From DATFDN01 sp963756495 (GTDB lineage Bacteria; Pseudomonadota; Alphaproteobacteria; Acetobacterales; Acetobacteraceae), in NCBI GenBank assembly GCA_963756495.1, contig CAVWNS010000001.1, forward strand, positions 496,001 through 560,000: a DNA stretch of 64,000 nucleotides, read 5' to 3'. The notes below the pieces were generated by a model. That model searched no databases. It saw only the letters and a program-made list of their open reading frames with translations, and was not told the DNA's origin. The translations under genes were made by a program, and so were the position numbers. Shown here one piece after another: positions 1-8,273 of this stretch (position 1 is the stretch's first letter; the number at the start of each line of letters is the position of its first letter).

Positions 1-598
1 GCGTTTAAAAAAACTTTGCCAGTCTGGTGAAGGAGGCGCTGCCCGCTTCCGCGGCTGACAAGCCAGTCGAGATTTGGTTTCAGGACGAAGCACGGGTCGG
101 CCAGAAGGGCGGCCACGCTTACATTTGGGCGCCGATCGGCTCGCGGCCGTTGATGGTCCGCGATAACCGCCACGACTCCGCCTACCTGTTTGGCGCGATT
201 TGCCCGAACCGCGCCGTCGGCGCCGCAATCATCATGCCGGGCGTCAATGCCGAGGCCATGACCGAGCACCTGGCCGAAATTAGCACCCAGGTCGCACCCG
301 GCGCTCACGCCGTGCTGGTCTGCGACAGCGCCGGATGGCATCAGCGGGGCGTCCGTCTCGGCGTGCCCGACAACATCACACTCCTGCCGCTGCCGCCGTA
401 CTCCCCGGAACTGAACCCGATGGAGAACGTCTGGCAATACCTCCGCGCTAACCGGCTGTGCGCCCTGGTGTGGGACGGCTACGACGCCATCGTCGAGGCG
501 TGCCGGACCGCCTGGCATTTCTTCGTCAACGACCCTGACCGCATCAGCTCCGTCGGCGCAAGGGAGTGGGCGTGTGTCACTCTCTAGGCGGGTTGGTA
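1..598 (+). mobile_element. IS630-family element, copy 1, right part
   Basis: This is the 3' part of an insertion sequence that continues upstream of the window. It matches the right half of the copies at 1062-2236 and 49264-50438. The run of three T and seven A near positions 4-13 is the place where the two transposase frames meet in the complete copies. The right end reads TTGGTA at 593-598, followed by TTA. Confidence 0.9.
27..587 (+). CDS. IS630-family transposase, catalytic half (orfB), copy 1
   Basis: This is the DDE-type catalytic half of an IS630/Tc1-mariner-like transposase, about 186 residues from a GTG. Visible motifs are WFQDEARVGQ (first Asp), VCDSAGWH (second Asp) and the LPPYSPELNPMENVW block carrying the final Glu. 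It is read in the -1 frame relative to orfA in the complete copies, so full-length enzyme would need frameshifting or transcript slippage at the A7 run just upstream. The N-terminal DNA-binding half lies outside the window. Its protein sequence equals copy 3 and differs from copy 2 by one residue (Asp instead of Asn after DNRH). Confidence 0.9.
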   Translation: MKEALPASAADKPVEIWFQDEARVGQKGGHAYIWAPIGSRPLMVRDNRHDSAYLFGAICPNRAVGAAIIMPGVNAEAMTEHLAEISTQVAPGAHAVLVCDSAGWHQRGVRLGVPDNITLLPLPPYSPELNPMENVWQYLRANRLCALVWDGYDAIVEACRTAWHFFVNDPDRISSVGAREWACVTL

Positions 599-601
599 TT
601 A

Positions 602-1060
602 ATCGGCGTGATCTTACAGAGCATATCGAGGAAACCGCAAAACGGGCGTTTGAAGGACCGCGTCTAAAGGAACTTCTAGGCACGCGCGGCTGGGGATTTA
701 CCACGAAAGCCATAAAGGAAATCTTTGGCGATCTCGGAAACCGTCTCGAATACTACGTGGCGGCATCAGGATATCCCCATGCTGACGATGGGGAGTGGCT
801 ATACGACATGTCTTGGTATGCTGTCTCGGGCGAGGGATTGTTCAGTCAGCTAGCCATGGTTTTGGAATCGGAGTTGAAGCCAGGCGGAAGTGTTGTGAAT
901 GCCGGCAAAGTGGACGGAGATTTTGAAAAGCTGGTGCAGGCGCGGGCCGAGGTGCGCGTCTGGTTGGCGTTGGTGCCAAATCCGGTGATGGCCGCCACCC
1001 ACATTATCAACTGCAAACGTCAGGCATGTGCCTTTGCCGGTGCCATGTCCGGAGACACTT
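602..1060 (+). pseudogene. PD-(D/E)XK-like hypothetical protein, central fragment interrupted by IS630
   Basis: An open frame of about 150 codons runs from the right end of IS copy 1 into the left end of IS copy 2, so neither of its ends is native. The fragment contains EWLYDMSWY, then LAMVLESEL, then DFEKLVQARAEVRVWLA. The spacing of D, E-S-E and the following DFxKLxxARAxxRV segment resembles small predicted PD-(D/E)XK nuclease-like proteins of unknown role. That assignment is from pattern only. Removing IS copy 2 with one TTA joins this frame exactly to the tail at 2240-2312, giving GDTYILIIYDW across the join. The N-terminus is lost beyond IS copy 1. Confidence 0.6.
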
Positions 1061-1260
1061 ATACCAAGCCGCCTGGCCCCTGACTCTCTGGGATTCCCAA
1101 TCTGGCTCGGTTCTGATTCGATGGCCGCGTGGTCGAGTCGGAGCGAGGCATCGAATGGGCGCGGCAGTGACGGTGACGCGTACCGGAGCACACGGCGGCT
1201 GGCCTTCGTGAGATCGCGGGCAAATGCCGCGACGGCGCGCAGGTCCGCCGGCTGCTGGCG

Positions 1261-1668
1261 ATGGCGATGATTCTGGAGGGCTATCCGCGCGCCGAGGCGG
1301 CGGAGCGGAACGGCATGGACCGGCAAACGCTTCGCGACTGGGTGCATCGCTACAATCGGGACGGGGTGGACGGGCTGACGTCGCGCCGCGGCCCAGGCCC
1401 CGCGCCGGTCCTGACCAAGGAGCAAATGGCGGAGCTGAGGGAGCTGGTCGTCAAGGGGCCGGATCTGGAAAAGCACAAGGTGGTGCGCTGGCGGTGCCTG
1501 GATTTGCGCGAAGAGGTTGCGCGCCGCTTCAGTGTGACGGTGCATGAGAGCACCATCGGCAAGTGGTTGCGCCGGCTCGACCTGACCCGGCTGCAGCCGC
1601 GGCCGTTCCATCCGAAGAAGGACGCCGCGGCCGAGGCGGCGTTTAAAAAAACTTTGCCAGTCTGGTGA
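1261..1668 (+). CDS. IS630-family transposase, DNA-binding half (orfA), copy 2
   Basis: This is the helix-turn-helix half of the transposase, 135 residues from the first ATG in frame, with segments such as GYPRAEAAERNGMDRQTLRD and ESTIGKWLRRL typical of the IS630 N-terminus. The frame stays open upstream of the ATG (GLREIAGKCRDGAQVRRLLA) but has no start codon there. The natural-looking start (ATG at 1156, MGAAVTVTRT) is in another frame. The same break occurs in copy 3, so it is inherited, not local. The 3' end overlaps orfB by 4 nt, and an A7 run at 1645-1651 would allow a -1 shift giving KKNFASLVKEALP. Confidence 0.85.
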   Translation: MAMILEGYPRAEAAERNGMDRQTLRDWVHRYNRDGVDGLTSRRGPGPAPVLTKEQMAELRELVVKGPDLEKHKVVRWRCLDLREEVARRFSVTVHESTIGKWLRRLDLTRLQPRPFHPKKDAAAEAAFKKTLPVW

Positions 1669-2225
1669 AGGAGGCGCTGCCCGCTTCCGCGGCTGACAAG
1701 CCAGTCGAGATTTGGTTTCAGGACGAAGCACGGGTCGGCCAGAAGGGCGGCCACGCTTACATTTGGGCGCCGATCGGCTCGCGGCCGTTGATGGTCCGCG
1801 ATAACCGCCACAACTCCGCCTACCTGTTTGGCGCGATTTGCCCGAACCGCGCCGTCGGCGCCGCAATCATCATGCCGGGCGTCAATGCCGAGGCCATGAC
1901 CGAGCACCTGGCCGAAATTAGCACCCAGGTCGCACCCGGCGCTCACGCCGTGCTGGTCTGCGACAGCGCCGGATGGCATCAGCGGGGCGTCCGTCTCGGC
2001 GTGCCCGACAACATCACACTCCTGCCGCTGCCGCCGTACTCCCCGGAACTGAACCCGATGGAGAACGTCTGGCAATACCTCCGCGCTAACCGGCTGTGCG
2101 CCCTGGTGTGGGACGGCTACGACGCCATCGTCGAGGCGTGCCGGACCGCCTGGCATTTCTTCGTCAACGACCCTGACCGCATCAGCTCCGTCGGCGCAAG
2201 GGAGTGGGCGTGTGTCACTCTCTAG
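1665..2225 (+). CDS. IS630-family transposase, catalytic half (orfB), copy 2
   Basis: This is the catalytic half with the same DDE motifs as copy 1: WFQDEARVGQ, VCDSAGWH and NPMENVWQYL. Its GTG overlaps the TGA of orfA. Whether orfB is made alone or only as an orfA-orfB fusion cannot be told from sequence, but the A7 run and the smooth reading across the -1 shift favour a fusion. It differs from copies 1 and 3 by one residue (DNRHN instead of DNRHD), which is not one of the catalytic positions. Confidence 0.88.
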   Translation: MKEALPASAADKPVEIWFQDEARVGQKGGHAYIWAPIGSRPLMVRDNRHNSAYLFGAICPNRAVGAAIIMPGVNAEAMTEHLAEISTQVAPGAHAVLVCDSAGWHQRGVRLGVPDNITLLPLPPYSPELNPMENVWQYLRANRLCALVWDGYDAIVEACRTAWHFFVNDPDRISSVGAREWACVTL

Positions 2226-2237
2226 GCGGGTTGGTAT

Positions 2238-2312
2238 TACATCCTCATCATCTATGACTGGTTAACCAACATCACCCAAGTCGAGCGCTTCAAAGTTGAC
2301 ATTCCTATGTAG
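2238..2312 (+). pseudogene. C-terminal tail of the IS-interrupted PD-(D/E)XK-like protein
   Basis: Directly after IS copy 2 the sequence reads TYILIIYDWLTNITQVERF and then KVDIPM before a TAG at 2310-2312. It is in phase with the fragment at 602-1060 once the IS and one TTA duplicate are removed. The reconstructed protein therefore ends here. This short tail is more AT-rich than its neighbours. The stop lies directly against the duplicated amidohydrolase fragment that follows on the other strand. Confidence 0.65.
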
Positions 2313-2318
2313 AAACAT

Positions 2319-3290
2319 CACTGCCAAGCGTCTCGACCAGCCACCCCGCCATGACCGCTGCGCCGGCGAGGAGGTCGTCGATCGTCATTGCCTCGCGCGG
2401 GTTGTGGCTGCCGTTTTCGTTGCGCACGAACACCATGCCCATTGAAACTCCGGCCGCCGCGAAGGCCGCCGCGTCGTGGGACGCCGGGCTGCCGAGGTCG
2501 AGCGTCGGGATGCCGAGGGCGGCGGCCGATTGCGTCAGCCCCGCCCGGATCGCGTGATCGACCGGGCCGACTGCGGCGGCGGCACGCGGACCGAGATGGA
2601 AGCGCACGGAGCGATGCTGCTCGATGCCGGCCACGATGGCCACGACGTCGCGCTCCAGCCCGGCCAGCACGCCGGGATCGTAGGCGCGCACGTCCAGGCT
2701 GAAGTGGAAGGCGCCCGGCACGATGGTCAGGCCGTGCTGCGCGGGATCGGTGTGGAAGCGCCCGATCGTGCAGGCCATCGGAATGCCGGCGCCGTCGCGC
2801 TCGGCCCATAGCCGGTCCAGCGCCATCGCGAACTCGGCGCCGGCCATCGCCGCGTCGCGGCGGAAGCGGCGCGGCAGGCCGACATGGTCGTTGCTGCCCT
2901 CGATCCGCGCGTCGGGGAAGCGGAAGTTGCCCGGAATGCCGGTGCAGATCGCGACCGGCTTTCCGGCCTCGAGCAGGCTGGGCGCCTGCTCGATATGCAG
3001 CTCAAGATACGCGCGCAGGCGCGCCGGATCGAGGGTACCTGCCGCCCGGCCGCCAGCGCATCGGGGTCGCCACCGCACGCGGCGATATGCGCGGCGAGTG
3101 TGCGGCCGGTGTCGACCCGCCGGACCGTCAGCGCGCCGTCGGGCAGCGTACCGAGCGCGCCGCGACTGCCGATATAGGAGACCTGGAACCAGACGCTCTC
3201 CTCGGCGCGAATGCCCATGACCGTCAGATCGCAGGACGGCGCGATCCCGAGGCGCCGCAGCGCGGCCACGCCCACCAGCCCCGCAACCCC
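2319..3290 (-). pseudogene. Duplicated fragment of M20 amidohydrolase (N-carbamoyl amino acid hydrolase type)
   Basis: About 970 bp reproduce 6284-7250 almost exactly, at a constant offset of 3965 until near 3034, where this copy has one extra G and one extra C (GAGGGTACCTGCC against GAGGTACTGCC), shifting the frame. It covers the C-terminal two thirds of the enzyme, including ELHIEQAPSL and NENGSHNPREA. The segment encoding the first roughly 110 residues is absent: near 3290 the sequence switches to an unrelated plus-strand gene. At the other end the C-terminus reads GSDVST instead of the GSSVSSKYSNLY of the intact copy. Confidence 0.85.
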
Positions 3291-3557
3291 GCCCGCGCGC
3301 CGGCGAAGCTGCTGATGGGTGGTGTGCCGGCCGACCTGCTCGACAAGGACTATCTCGCCAGCCGGCGCGTGCGCATCGCCCTGCAAGGCCACCAGCCCTT
3401 CGCCGCCGCCGTGCAGGCGGTGTATGCCACGCTCAAGGCGCTGCGCGAGGGCACGCCGCCCGGCAAGTTGGAGGACGTGGCGCCGGCCGCGCTGATGAAG
3501 CGGGTGTTGCGGGAGGCAGACTACGACGCGTGGACGCGGGACTATCTCGGCGGCTGA
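3291..3557 (+). pseudogene. C-terminal fragment of isocitrate lyase/PEP-mutase family protein
   Basis: From the breakpoint the plus strand encodes roughly 88 residues ending at TGA 3555-3557: AKLLMGGVPADLLDKDYLAS, then IALQGHQPFAAAVQAVYATL and KRVLREADYDAWTRDYLGG. The LQGHQPFAAA and terminal YDAWTxxYLG segments are typical of the C-terminus of the isocitrate lyase/phosphoenolpyruvate mutase superfamily (oxaloacetate decarboxylase and 2-methylisocitrate lyase relatives). The TIM barrel with its catalytic residues is missing, so this piece cannot be active. It is fused head-on to the duplicated amidohydrolase fragment. Confidence 0.75.
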
Positions 3558-3680
3558 CAGCCGCACTGTCCGGCGGGGCGGGTAGTGCCTCATCAGAAAG
3601 GCTCTTCACGCTGCCCGGTTGGAAGCGCCCTTCTCTCGGCCTCTCCCGCTAGAGCCAAGAGGAGGGAGGCTTCCGCCGCC

Positions 3681-5279
3681 TCAGTCCGGCAGCCCCGCCT
3701 TGCGCAGCGCCTCGAACAGCACCGGGTCGCGCATGGACGTGCGCGCGGCGGCGGTGGAGACCGTGTGGCCCGGCGCGATGGCAAGGAGAGCGCTCAACGC
3801 CGCCTCGGTCGCCGCCCGATCGCCGAGCTGGGCGAGGCTTGCCACAAGAAGCCGGTGGGCTGGCAGGAACGCCGGCCGGTCGCCGAGGGCGCCGCGTGCC
3901 AATTCCACCGCGTCCCCGTATCGACGAAGCAGGAAATTGGCGAACCCGAGCGCGGTGACGACGTAGAACTTCGCCGGATCGACCGGGCTGAGCCGCATCG
4001 CCCGTTCGAGGCGAGCCGCCGCGCCCGCCCCGTCGCCGAGGTGGAGCCGGCACCATCCGCCCAGCAGGAGCACCACCGCCGAATTGGGGGCGAGCAGGAG
4101 CGCGCGCTCGACGGCCGCGGTCCCGGATTCGTAGTCCCTGGCGAAGAAGGCCAGGGCGTGTCCAGCCCAGGCGAGGGCGCTCGGGGCGTCCTCGCCGGCG
4201 CCATCCACCACGTCGCGCGCGAGGCGCACCGCCTCGTCGGCGTCACCCTGCTCGGCCCAGCCCTGGGTGGCGCGGAGCGTGTGGAGGCCCGCAAGGGTGC
4301 CCTTGGGGGCGGTGAAGCCGGGGTCGAGGGCGATGGCCCGGCGGAGCAAGCGCAGCGCCTCGTCATTGCCCTCGTGCGTCACGAAGCGGTGCGGCAGGGC
4401 GCGCAAATAGAGGTCGTAGGCGGTGAGGCTTTCGGTCGGCCTGGCCCGGACGCGAGCGACCTCGGCCAGCCGCAGGCTGGGCTCGATGGCGCCGACCACT
4501 GCGTCGGTCAGGCTGTCCTGCAGGTCGAAGATGTCGGCGAGATCGCCGTCGAAGCGCCCGGCCCAGACCTGCGCTCCAGCTTCGACCTCGCAGAGCTGGG
4601 CGCTGATCCGGACCTTGTTGCCCGCCTTGCGGACGCTGCCCTCCAGCACGTACCCGACACCCAGCTCGCGTCCGACCTGGCGCACATCCATCGCGCGGCT
4701 CTTGTAGGTGAAGGCCGAGTTGCGGGCGATCACCGAGAACCAGCGCAGGTGGGATAGCGCCGTCGTCAAATCCTCGGTGATGCCGTCGGCGAAGTATTCC
4801 TGGCCGGGATCGCCGGTCATGTTGGCGAAGGGCAGCACAACGAGCATAGGGCGGCTGGCTGGAGAGTTGGGGGCCGTATCGGCCGGGCCTGCCAGTGTTT
4901 GCTCGGGAGCGGGCGGAAGGACCACCAGCGTCGCCTTGTCGTCAATGCGCGACACCTCGGCGGCGAACAGGAAGCCACGCCGCGGCACGGTTCGCAGCAG
5001 CCGCTGCTCCCCGTCGCCGAGCGCGCGGCGGATCTCCTTGATAGCCTGGGTGACGCTATCGTCGGTGACGATAACTCCTGGCCAGACCGCGGCCATGATC
5101 TCGTCGCGGTCGATCAGACGCCCGGCATTCTCGACCAGCTGGCGCAGCAGCGTGAAAGCCTTCGGGCGCAGCGCGACCTCGGTCCCGCCCGCCGCCAGCA
5201 ACGCGCCCCGGATAAGGTCGAGGGTGAAGCGGTCGAAGCGGTAGACGGTGCCCTTCGGCGTGGGTGCGTCCACATCCAT
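3681..5279 (-). CDS. CadC-like winged-helix regulator with TPR repeats
   Basis: About 532 residues. Residues about 10-105 form an OmpR/CadC-type winged helix (FDRFTLDLIRGALLAAGG, ALRPKAFTLLRQLVENAGRL, DDSVTQAIKEIRRALGD, VPRRGFLF). A central segment (VLPFANMTGDPGQEYFADGI, then ITEDLTTALSHL) matches the TolB-like/adenylate-cyclase-associated domain found behind such helices. The C-terminal half is alpha-helical TPR-like repeats with paired Ala/Leu positions. No transmembrane segment is obvious, unlike E. coli CadC. ATG at 5279 is preferred over the upstream GTG because AGGAGG sits about 9 nt before it. Its target genes are unknown. Confidence 0.85.
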   Translation of the reverse strand: MDVDAPTPKGTVYRFDRFTLDLIRGALLAAGGTEVALRPKAFTLLRQLVENAGRLIDRDEIMAAVWPGVIVTDDSVTQAIKEIRRALGDGEQRLLRTVPRRGFLFAAEVSRIDDKATLVVLPPAPEQTLAGPADTAPNSPASRPMLVVLPFANMTGDPGQEYFADGITEDLTTALSHLRWFSVIARNSAFTYKSRAMDVRQVGRELGVGYVLEGSVRKAGNKVRISAQLCEVEAGAQVWAGRFDGDLADIFDLQDSLTDAVVGAIEPSLRLAEVARVRARPTESLTAYDLYLRALPHRFVTHEGNDEALRLLRRAIALDPGFTAPKGTLAGLHTLRATQGWAEQGDADEAVRLARDVVDGAGEDAPSALAWAGHALAFFARDYESGTAAVERALLLAPNSAVVLLLGGWCRLHLGDGAGAAARLERAMRLSPVDPAKFYVVTALGFANFLLRRYGDAVELARGALGDRPAFLPAHRLLVASLAQLGDRAATEAALSALLAIAPGHTVSTAAARTSMRDPVLFEALRKAGLPD

Positions 5280-5448
5280 TGGCCGGTCCTCCTGGCGCAC
5301 TCCGATGAGGCCGGCTGCGGCATTGGATACGGCCTCAGGAGCATCCGCGAGCCGAACCAGCAGCCTGCCGCCACGGTATCGTCGTCACATAGAGTAGGGC
5401 GTTGCTTTTTCGGCGCGCTGCAAATTCCTCAGGACCATACTGTGTCGT

Positions 5449-6033
5449 TCAACGCAGCGGGGAAAGAGGGATCACGCAGGTCTCGGCGAGCGGCGCGACC
5501 AGCCCGCCAAGGTGGCGGACGAGGCCCCGGATCGCCGCGTTGGACGGGTCGAACTCGAACACGGCGGCATCCGCGCCGCGCGCCGCGACCGCGTCGCAGA
5601 CGCGGGTGACGAGATCGGCCCCCAGGCCACGGCGGCGGGTTTCCGTGGCGACGCTCACGGCGATCTCGACGAACTGGCGGGGAGCACCCGCCCCGACGTT
5701 GTAAGTGAAGCCGAGCGCCGCGCCGATCACATCGCCGGCATCGTCGAGCGCCGCGAAGCAGACCGTCTCGTCAAAGTCCAGATCGTCGCAGTGACGCCGG
5801 ATCGCCGCATCGCACGAGTTGCCGCCGAAGCGGGTGCGCCGGTCCTGTCGCGGCAGCCCGATGAGATGCGCCGCCAAGGCGCCGCGATCGTCCTGCCCGA
5901 GGCGGCGGATCAGCAGCCAAGACAGCGGCAAGGCGCGCGGTGGCGTGACGTCCGCGTATGACGCCGCCGCGGGAGGACCACTGGTCACGTCGGCAACGAA
6001 CGGAGCAATGTAGGACATCGGCTGTGGCTGCAT
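5449..6033 (-). CDS. GNAT family N-acetyltransferase
   Basis: About 194 residues beginning MQPQPMSYIAP at ATG 6033, preceded by a GGGGAG ribosome site. An acetyl-CoA binding signature is visible as ETRRRGLGADLVTRV (the R/Q-x-x-G-x-G/A loop), preceded by the beta strand FVEIAVSVA. The N-terminal part (RRLGQDDRGALAAHLIGL) matches stand-alone GNAT proteins that follow a RxxRF element. The substrate cannot be told. It stands alone between the CadC-like regulator and the M20 amidohydrolase, all on the minus strand but separated by gaps. Confidence 0.8.
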   Translation of the reverse strand: MQPQPMSYIAPFVADVTSGPPAAASYADVTPPRALPLSWLLIRRLGQDDRGALAAHLIGLPRQDRRTRFGGNSCDAAIRRHCDDLDFDETVCFAALDDAGDVIGAALGFTYNVGAGAPRQFVEIAVSVATETRRRGLGADLVTRVCDAVAARGADAAVFEFDPSNAAIRGLVRHLGGLVAPLAETCVIPLSPLR

Positions 6034-6251
6034 GGTGGCTTTCTCCCCTGTCGCAGGGCGGCGTCCGAAGCGCCGCCGATGCAGGGGAGCAGACACCGTG
6101 GATACGGTTCGTGTCCTGGAAGCTGGCCCGACAGGTGCGCGAAGCTTTGCCGAAATCGGGATGAAGGTACCATCCCACTCCGGAAAGTTTGCCGACCGTT
6201 TGAGGCGCACGCCCATCAAAGCCGTGCTCGCCTAATGAAGATCGTGTTCGC

Positions 6252-7571
6252 CTAATATAAATTCGAATATTTGCTTGAGACACTACTGCCAAGCGTCTCG
6301 ACCAGCCACCCCGCCATGACCGCTGCGCCGGCGAGGAGGTCGTCGATCGTCATTGCCTCGCGCGGGTTGTGGCTGCCGTTTTCGTTGCGCACGAACACCA
6401 TGCCCATTGAAACTCCGGCCGCCGCGAAGGCCGCCGCGTCGTGGGACGCCGGGCTGCCGAGGTCGAGCGTCGGGATGCCGAGGGCGGCGGCCGATTGCGT
6501 CAGCCCCGCCCGGATCGCGTGATCGACCGGGCCGACTGCGGCGGCGGCACGCGGACCGAGATGGAAGCGCACGGAGCGATGCTGCTCGATGCCGGCCACG
6601 ATGGCCACGACGTCGCGCTCCAGCCCGGCCAGCACGCCGGGATCGTAGGCGCGCACGTCCAGGCTGAAGTGGAAGGCGCCCGGCACGATGGTCAGGCCGT
6701 GCTGCGCGGGATCGGTGTGGAAGCGCCCGATCGTGCAGGCCATCGGAATGCCGGCGCCGTCGCGCTCGGCCCATAGCCGGTCCAGCGCCATCGCGAACTC
6801 GGCGCCGGCCATCGCCGCGTCGCGGCGGAAGCGGCGCGGCAGGCCGACATGGTCGTTGCTGCCCTCGATCCGCGCGTCGGGGAAGCGGAAGTTGCCCGGA
6901 ATGCCGGTGCAGATCGCGACCGGCTTTCCGGCCTCGAGCAGGCTGGGCGCCTGCTCGATATGCAGCTCAAGATACGCGCGCAGGCGCGCCGGATCGAGGT
7001 ACTGCCGCCCGGCCGCCAGCGCATCGGGGTCGCCACCGCACGCGGCGATATGCGCGGCGAGTGTGCGGCCGGTGTCGACCCGCCGGACCGTCAGCGCGCC
7101 GTCGGGCAGCGTACCGAGCGCGCCGCGACTGCCGATATAGGAGACCTGGAACCAGACGCTCTCCTCGGCGCGAATGCCCATGACCGTCAGATCGCAGGAC
7201 GGCGCGATCCCGAGGCGCCGCAGCGCGGCCACGCCCACCAGCCCCGCAACAACGCCCGCCGCGCCGTCGAAATTGCCGCCATGCGGGACGGAGTCGAGAT
7301 GCGAGCCGACGACGACCGATGGCGCGGCGCGGTTGCGTCCCGGCAGCGTCATGTAGAGATTGGCGGCGGCATCGCGCGCGATCTCCAGGCCCATGCGCTC
7401 CGCCTCCGCCGCGATGGTGGCGTGCGCGCGCTGCTCGCCGGCGCCGTAGGGGTCGCGCGACACGCCGGGCTCATCGAGCCCGTCCGCGCGCAGCCGGTCG
7501 AACAGCGCGGCGGCCCCCGCCCGTTCTGCTTCGACTGCCGCCCGCAGCGCCGCCGCTTCAACCCTCGCCAT
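6252..7571 (-). CDS. M20-family Zn-dependent amidohydrolase (N-carbamoyl-L-amino-acid hydrolase/allantoate amidohydrolase type)
   Basis: About 439 residues. Metal-site motifs of the carbamoylase branch of M20 are visible: GSHLDSVPHGGNFDGAAGV (His and Asp ligands), GIRAEESVWF (Glu pair), ELHIEQAPSL (His), and a C-terminal SPASHDAAAFA and NENGSHNPREAMT block. Such enzymes hydrolyse N-carbamoyl amino acids or ureido acids in the cytoplasm. The ATG lies inside the 3' end of the RES toxin gene (14-nt overlap), so it is probably the last gene of a minus-strand train. The extreme C-terminus (KYSNLY) is encoded by AT-rich DNA and may be a replaced end. A truncated duplicate lies at 2319-3290. Confidence 0.85.
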   Translation of the reverse strand: MARVEAAALRAAVEAERAGAAALFDRLRADGLDEPGVSRDPYGAGEQRAHATIAAEAERMGLEIARDAAANLYMTLPGRNRAAPSVVVGSHLDSVPHGGNFDGAAGVVAGLVGVAALRRLGIAPSCDLTVMGIRAEESVWFQVSYIGSRGALGTLPDGALTVRRVDTGRTLAAHIAACGGDPDALAAGRQYLDPARLRAYLELHIEQAPSLLEAGKPVAICTGIPGNFRFPDARIEGSNDHVGLPRRFRRDAAMAGAEFAMALDRLWAERDGAGIPMACTIGRFHTDPAQHGLTIVPGAFHFSLDVRAYDPGVLAGLERDVVAIVAGIEQHRSVRFHLGPRAAAAVGPVDHAIRAGLTQSAAALGIPTLDLGSPASHDAAAFAAAGVSMGMVFVRNENGSHNPREAMTIDDLLAGAAVMAGWLVETLGSSVSSKYSNLY

Positions 7572-8273
7572 GTCCCGCCTCCCTCGCCGCTGCGGTCGTG
7601 GGCGATGCTGCGAGTCGCCGCACGTCCATCCGGCGGGCGCCCGACCGCACCGTGATCTCGAAATGGTCCGCCTGAACTACGTCCAGCACGTTGCCCGGCC
7701 GGTGCGCGACGACGTTGACGCCGCCCGCGTGCCGCACGCTGTCATACAGGATGCCCGCGCCCCCGGAAGCCCGCACCGCCTCTCCGAATTGCTGCGAGGC
7801 GCCGTAGCTGTCCGGGGCGTAGAGGTCGGGTCGCGCGCGCGCCTGCCCGCGAATGTCGAGATAGAGGCCCGCGAGGTGGGCCGTGTAGCACCGGTATTGC
7901 CGGCGCATCTCGCCAGACCGGTCGCGATCACCTCGCGCCGGAGATGGTGGCCGACCTCGGCCGCCGCCGTGGTCAGCGCCGCACTGGCGTACCAGGCGCC
8001 GAGGTCCGGGCCGTTGAAGCGCGTGCCGCTTGGCGCGGCGTGTAGGAAGGCGGCCATCACAATGCTGGCGTTGGCGCGGCCGTACACCCACTCCTGTCGC
8101 GGTAGCCGGGCCACGCGTTCCGCCATCAGTCGATCGTTGGTCCAGCCGACGAGTTCCATCACGGCCGCCAGATCAGCTGCCGTCGTCACGGCATCGAACG
8201 GCGCGACGGGCGGAAAGCGCGAGGGGATGAGCCGCAGCGACGGCTGCGGGGCCGGCGCGCGCGCCTCCGTCAC
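7558..8273 (-). pseudogene. RES-domain toxin, frameshifted
   Basis: RES toxins are NAD+-degrading toxins paired with Xre/MbcA-type antitoxins. The first half (AAVMELVGWTNDRLMAERVA, then YGRANASIVMAAFLHA) runs from a GTG at 8273. The second half continues in another frame from about 7910 (MRRQYRCYTAHLAGLYLDI, LYAPDSYGASQQFGEAVRAS, ILYDSVRHAGGVNVVAHRP). One missing G in CTGGCGAGATG restores a continuous RES domain of about 238 residues. The GTG overlaps the antitoxin TGA by 4 nt. The break may be a sequencing indel or genuine inactivation of the toxin. Confidence 0.8.

Larger units (their letters stand above)
1062..2236 (+). mobile_element. IS630-family element, copy 2 (complete, 1175 bp)
   Basis: The ends are TACCAAGCCG on the left and CGGGTTGGTA on the right, imperfect inverted repeats. 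It is flanked by TTA on both sides (1059-1061 and 2237-2239). It carries two overlapping transposase frames. It interrupts the PD-(D/E)XK-like gene. It is near-identical to copy 3 at 49264-50438, with one visible coding difference. Confidence 0.9.

Noticed and set aside
1..2236. IS630 copies 1 and 2 as a composite transposon carrying a cargo gene
   Set aside because: The DNA between them is part of one interrupted gene that rejoins in frame beyond copy 2, so these are two insertions in a host gene, not a transposon with cargo.
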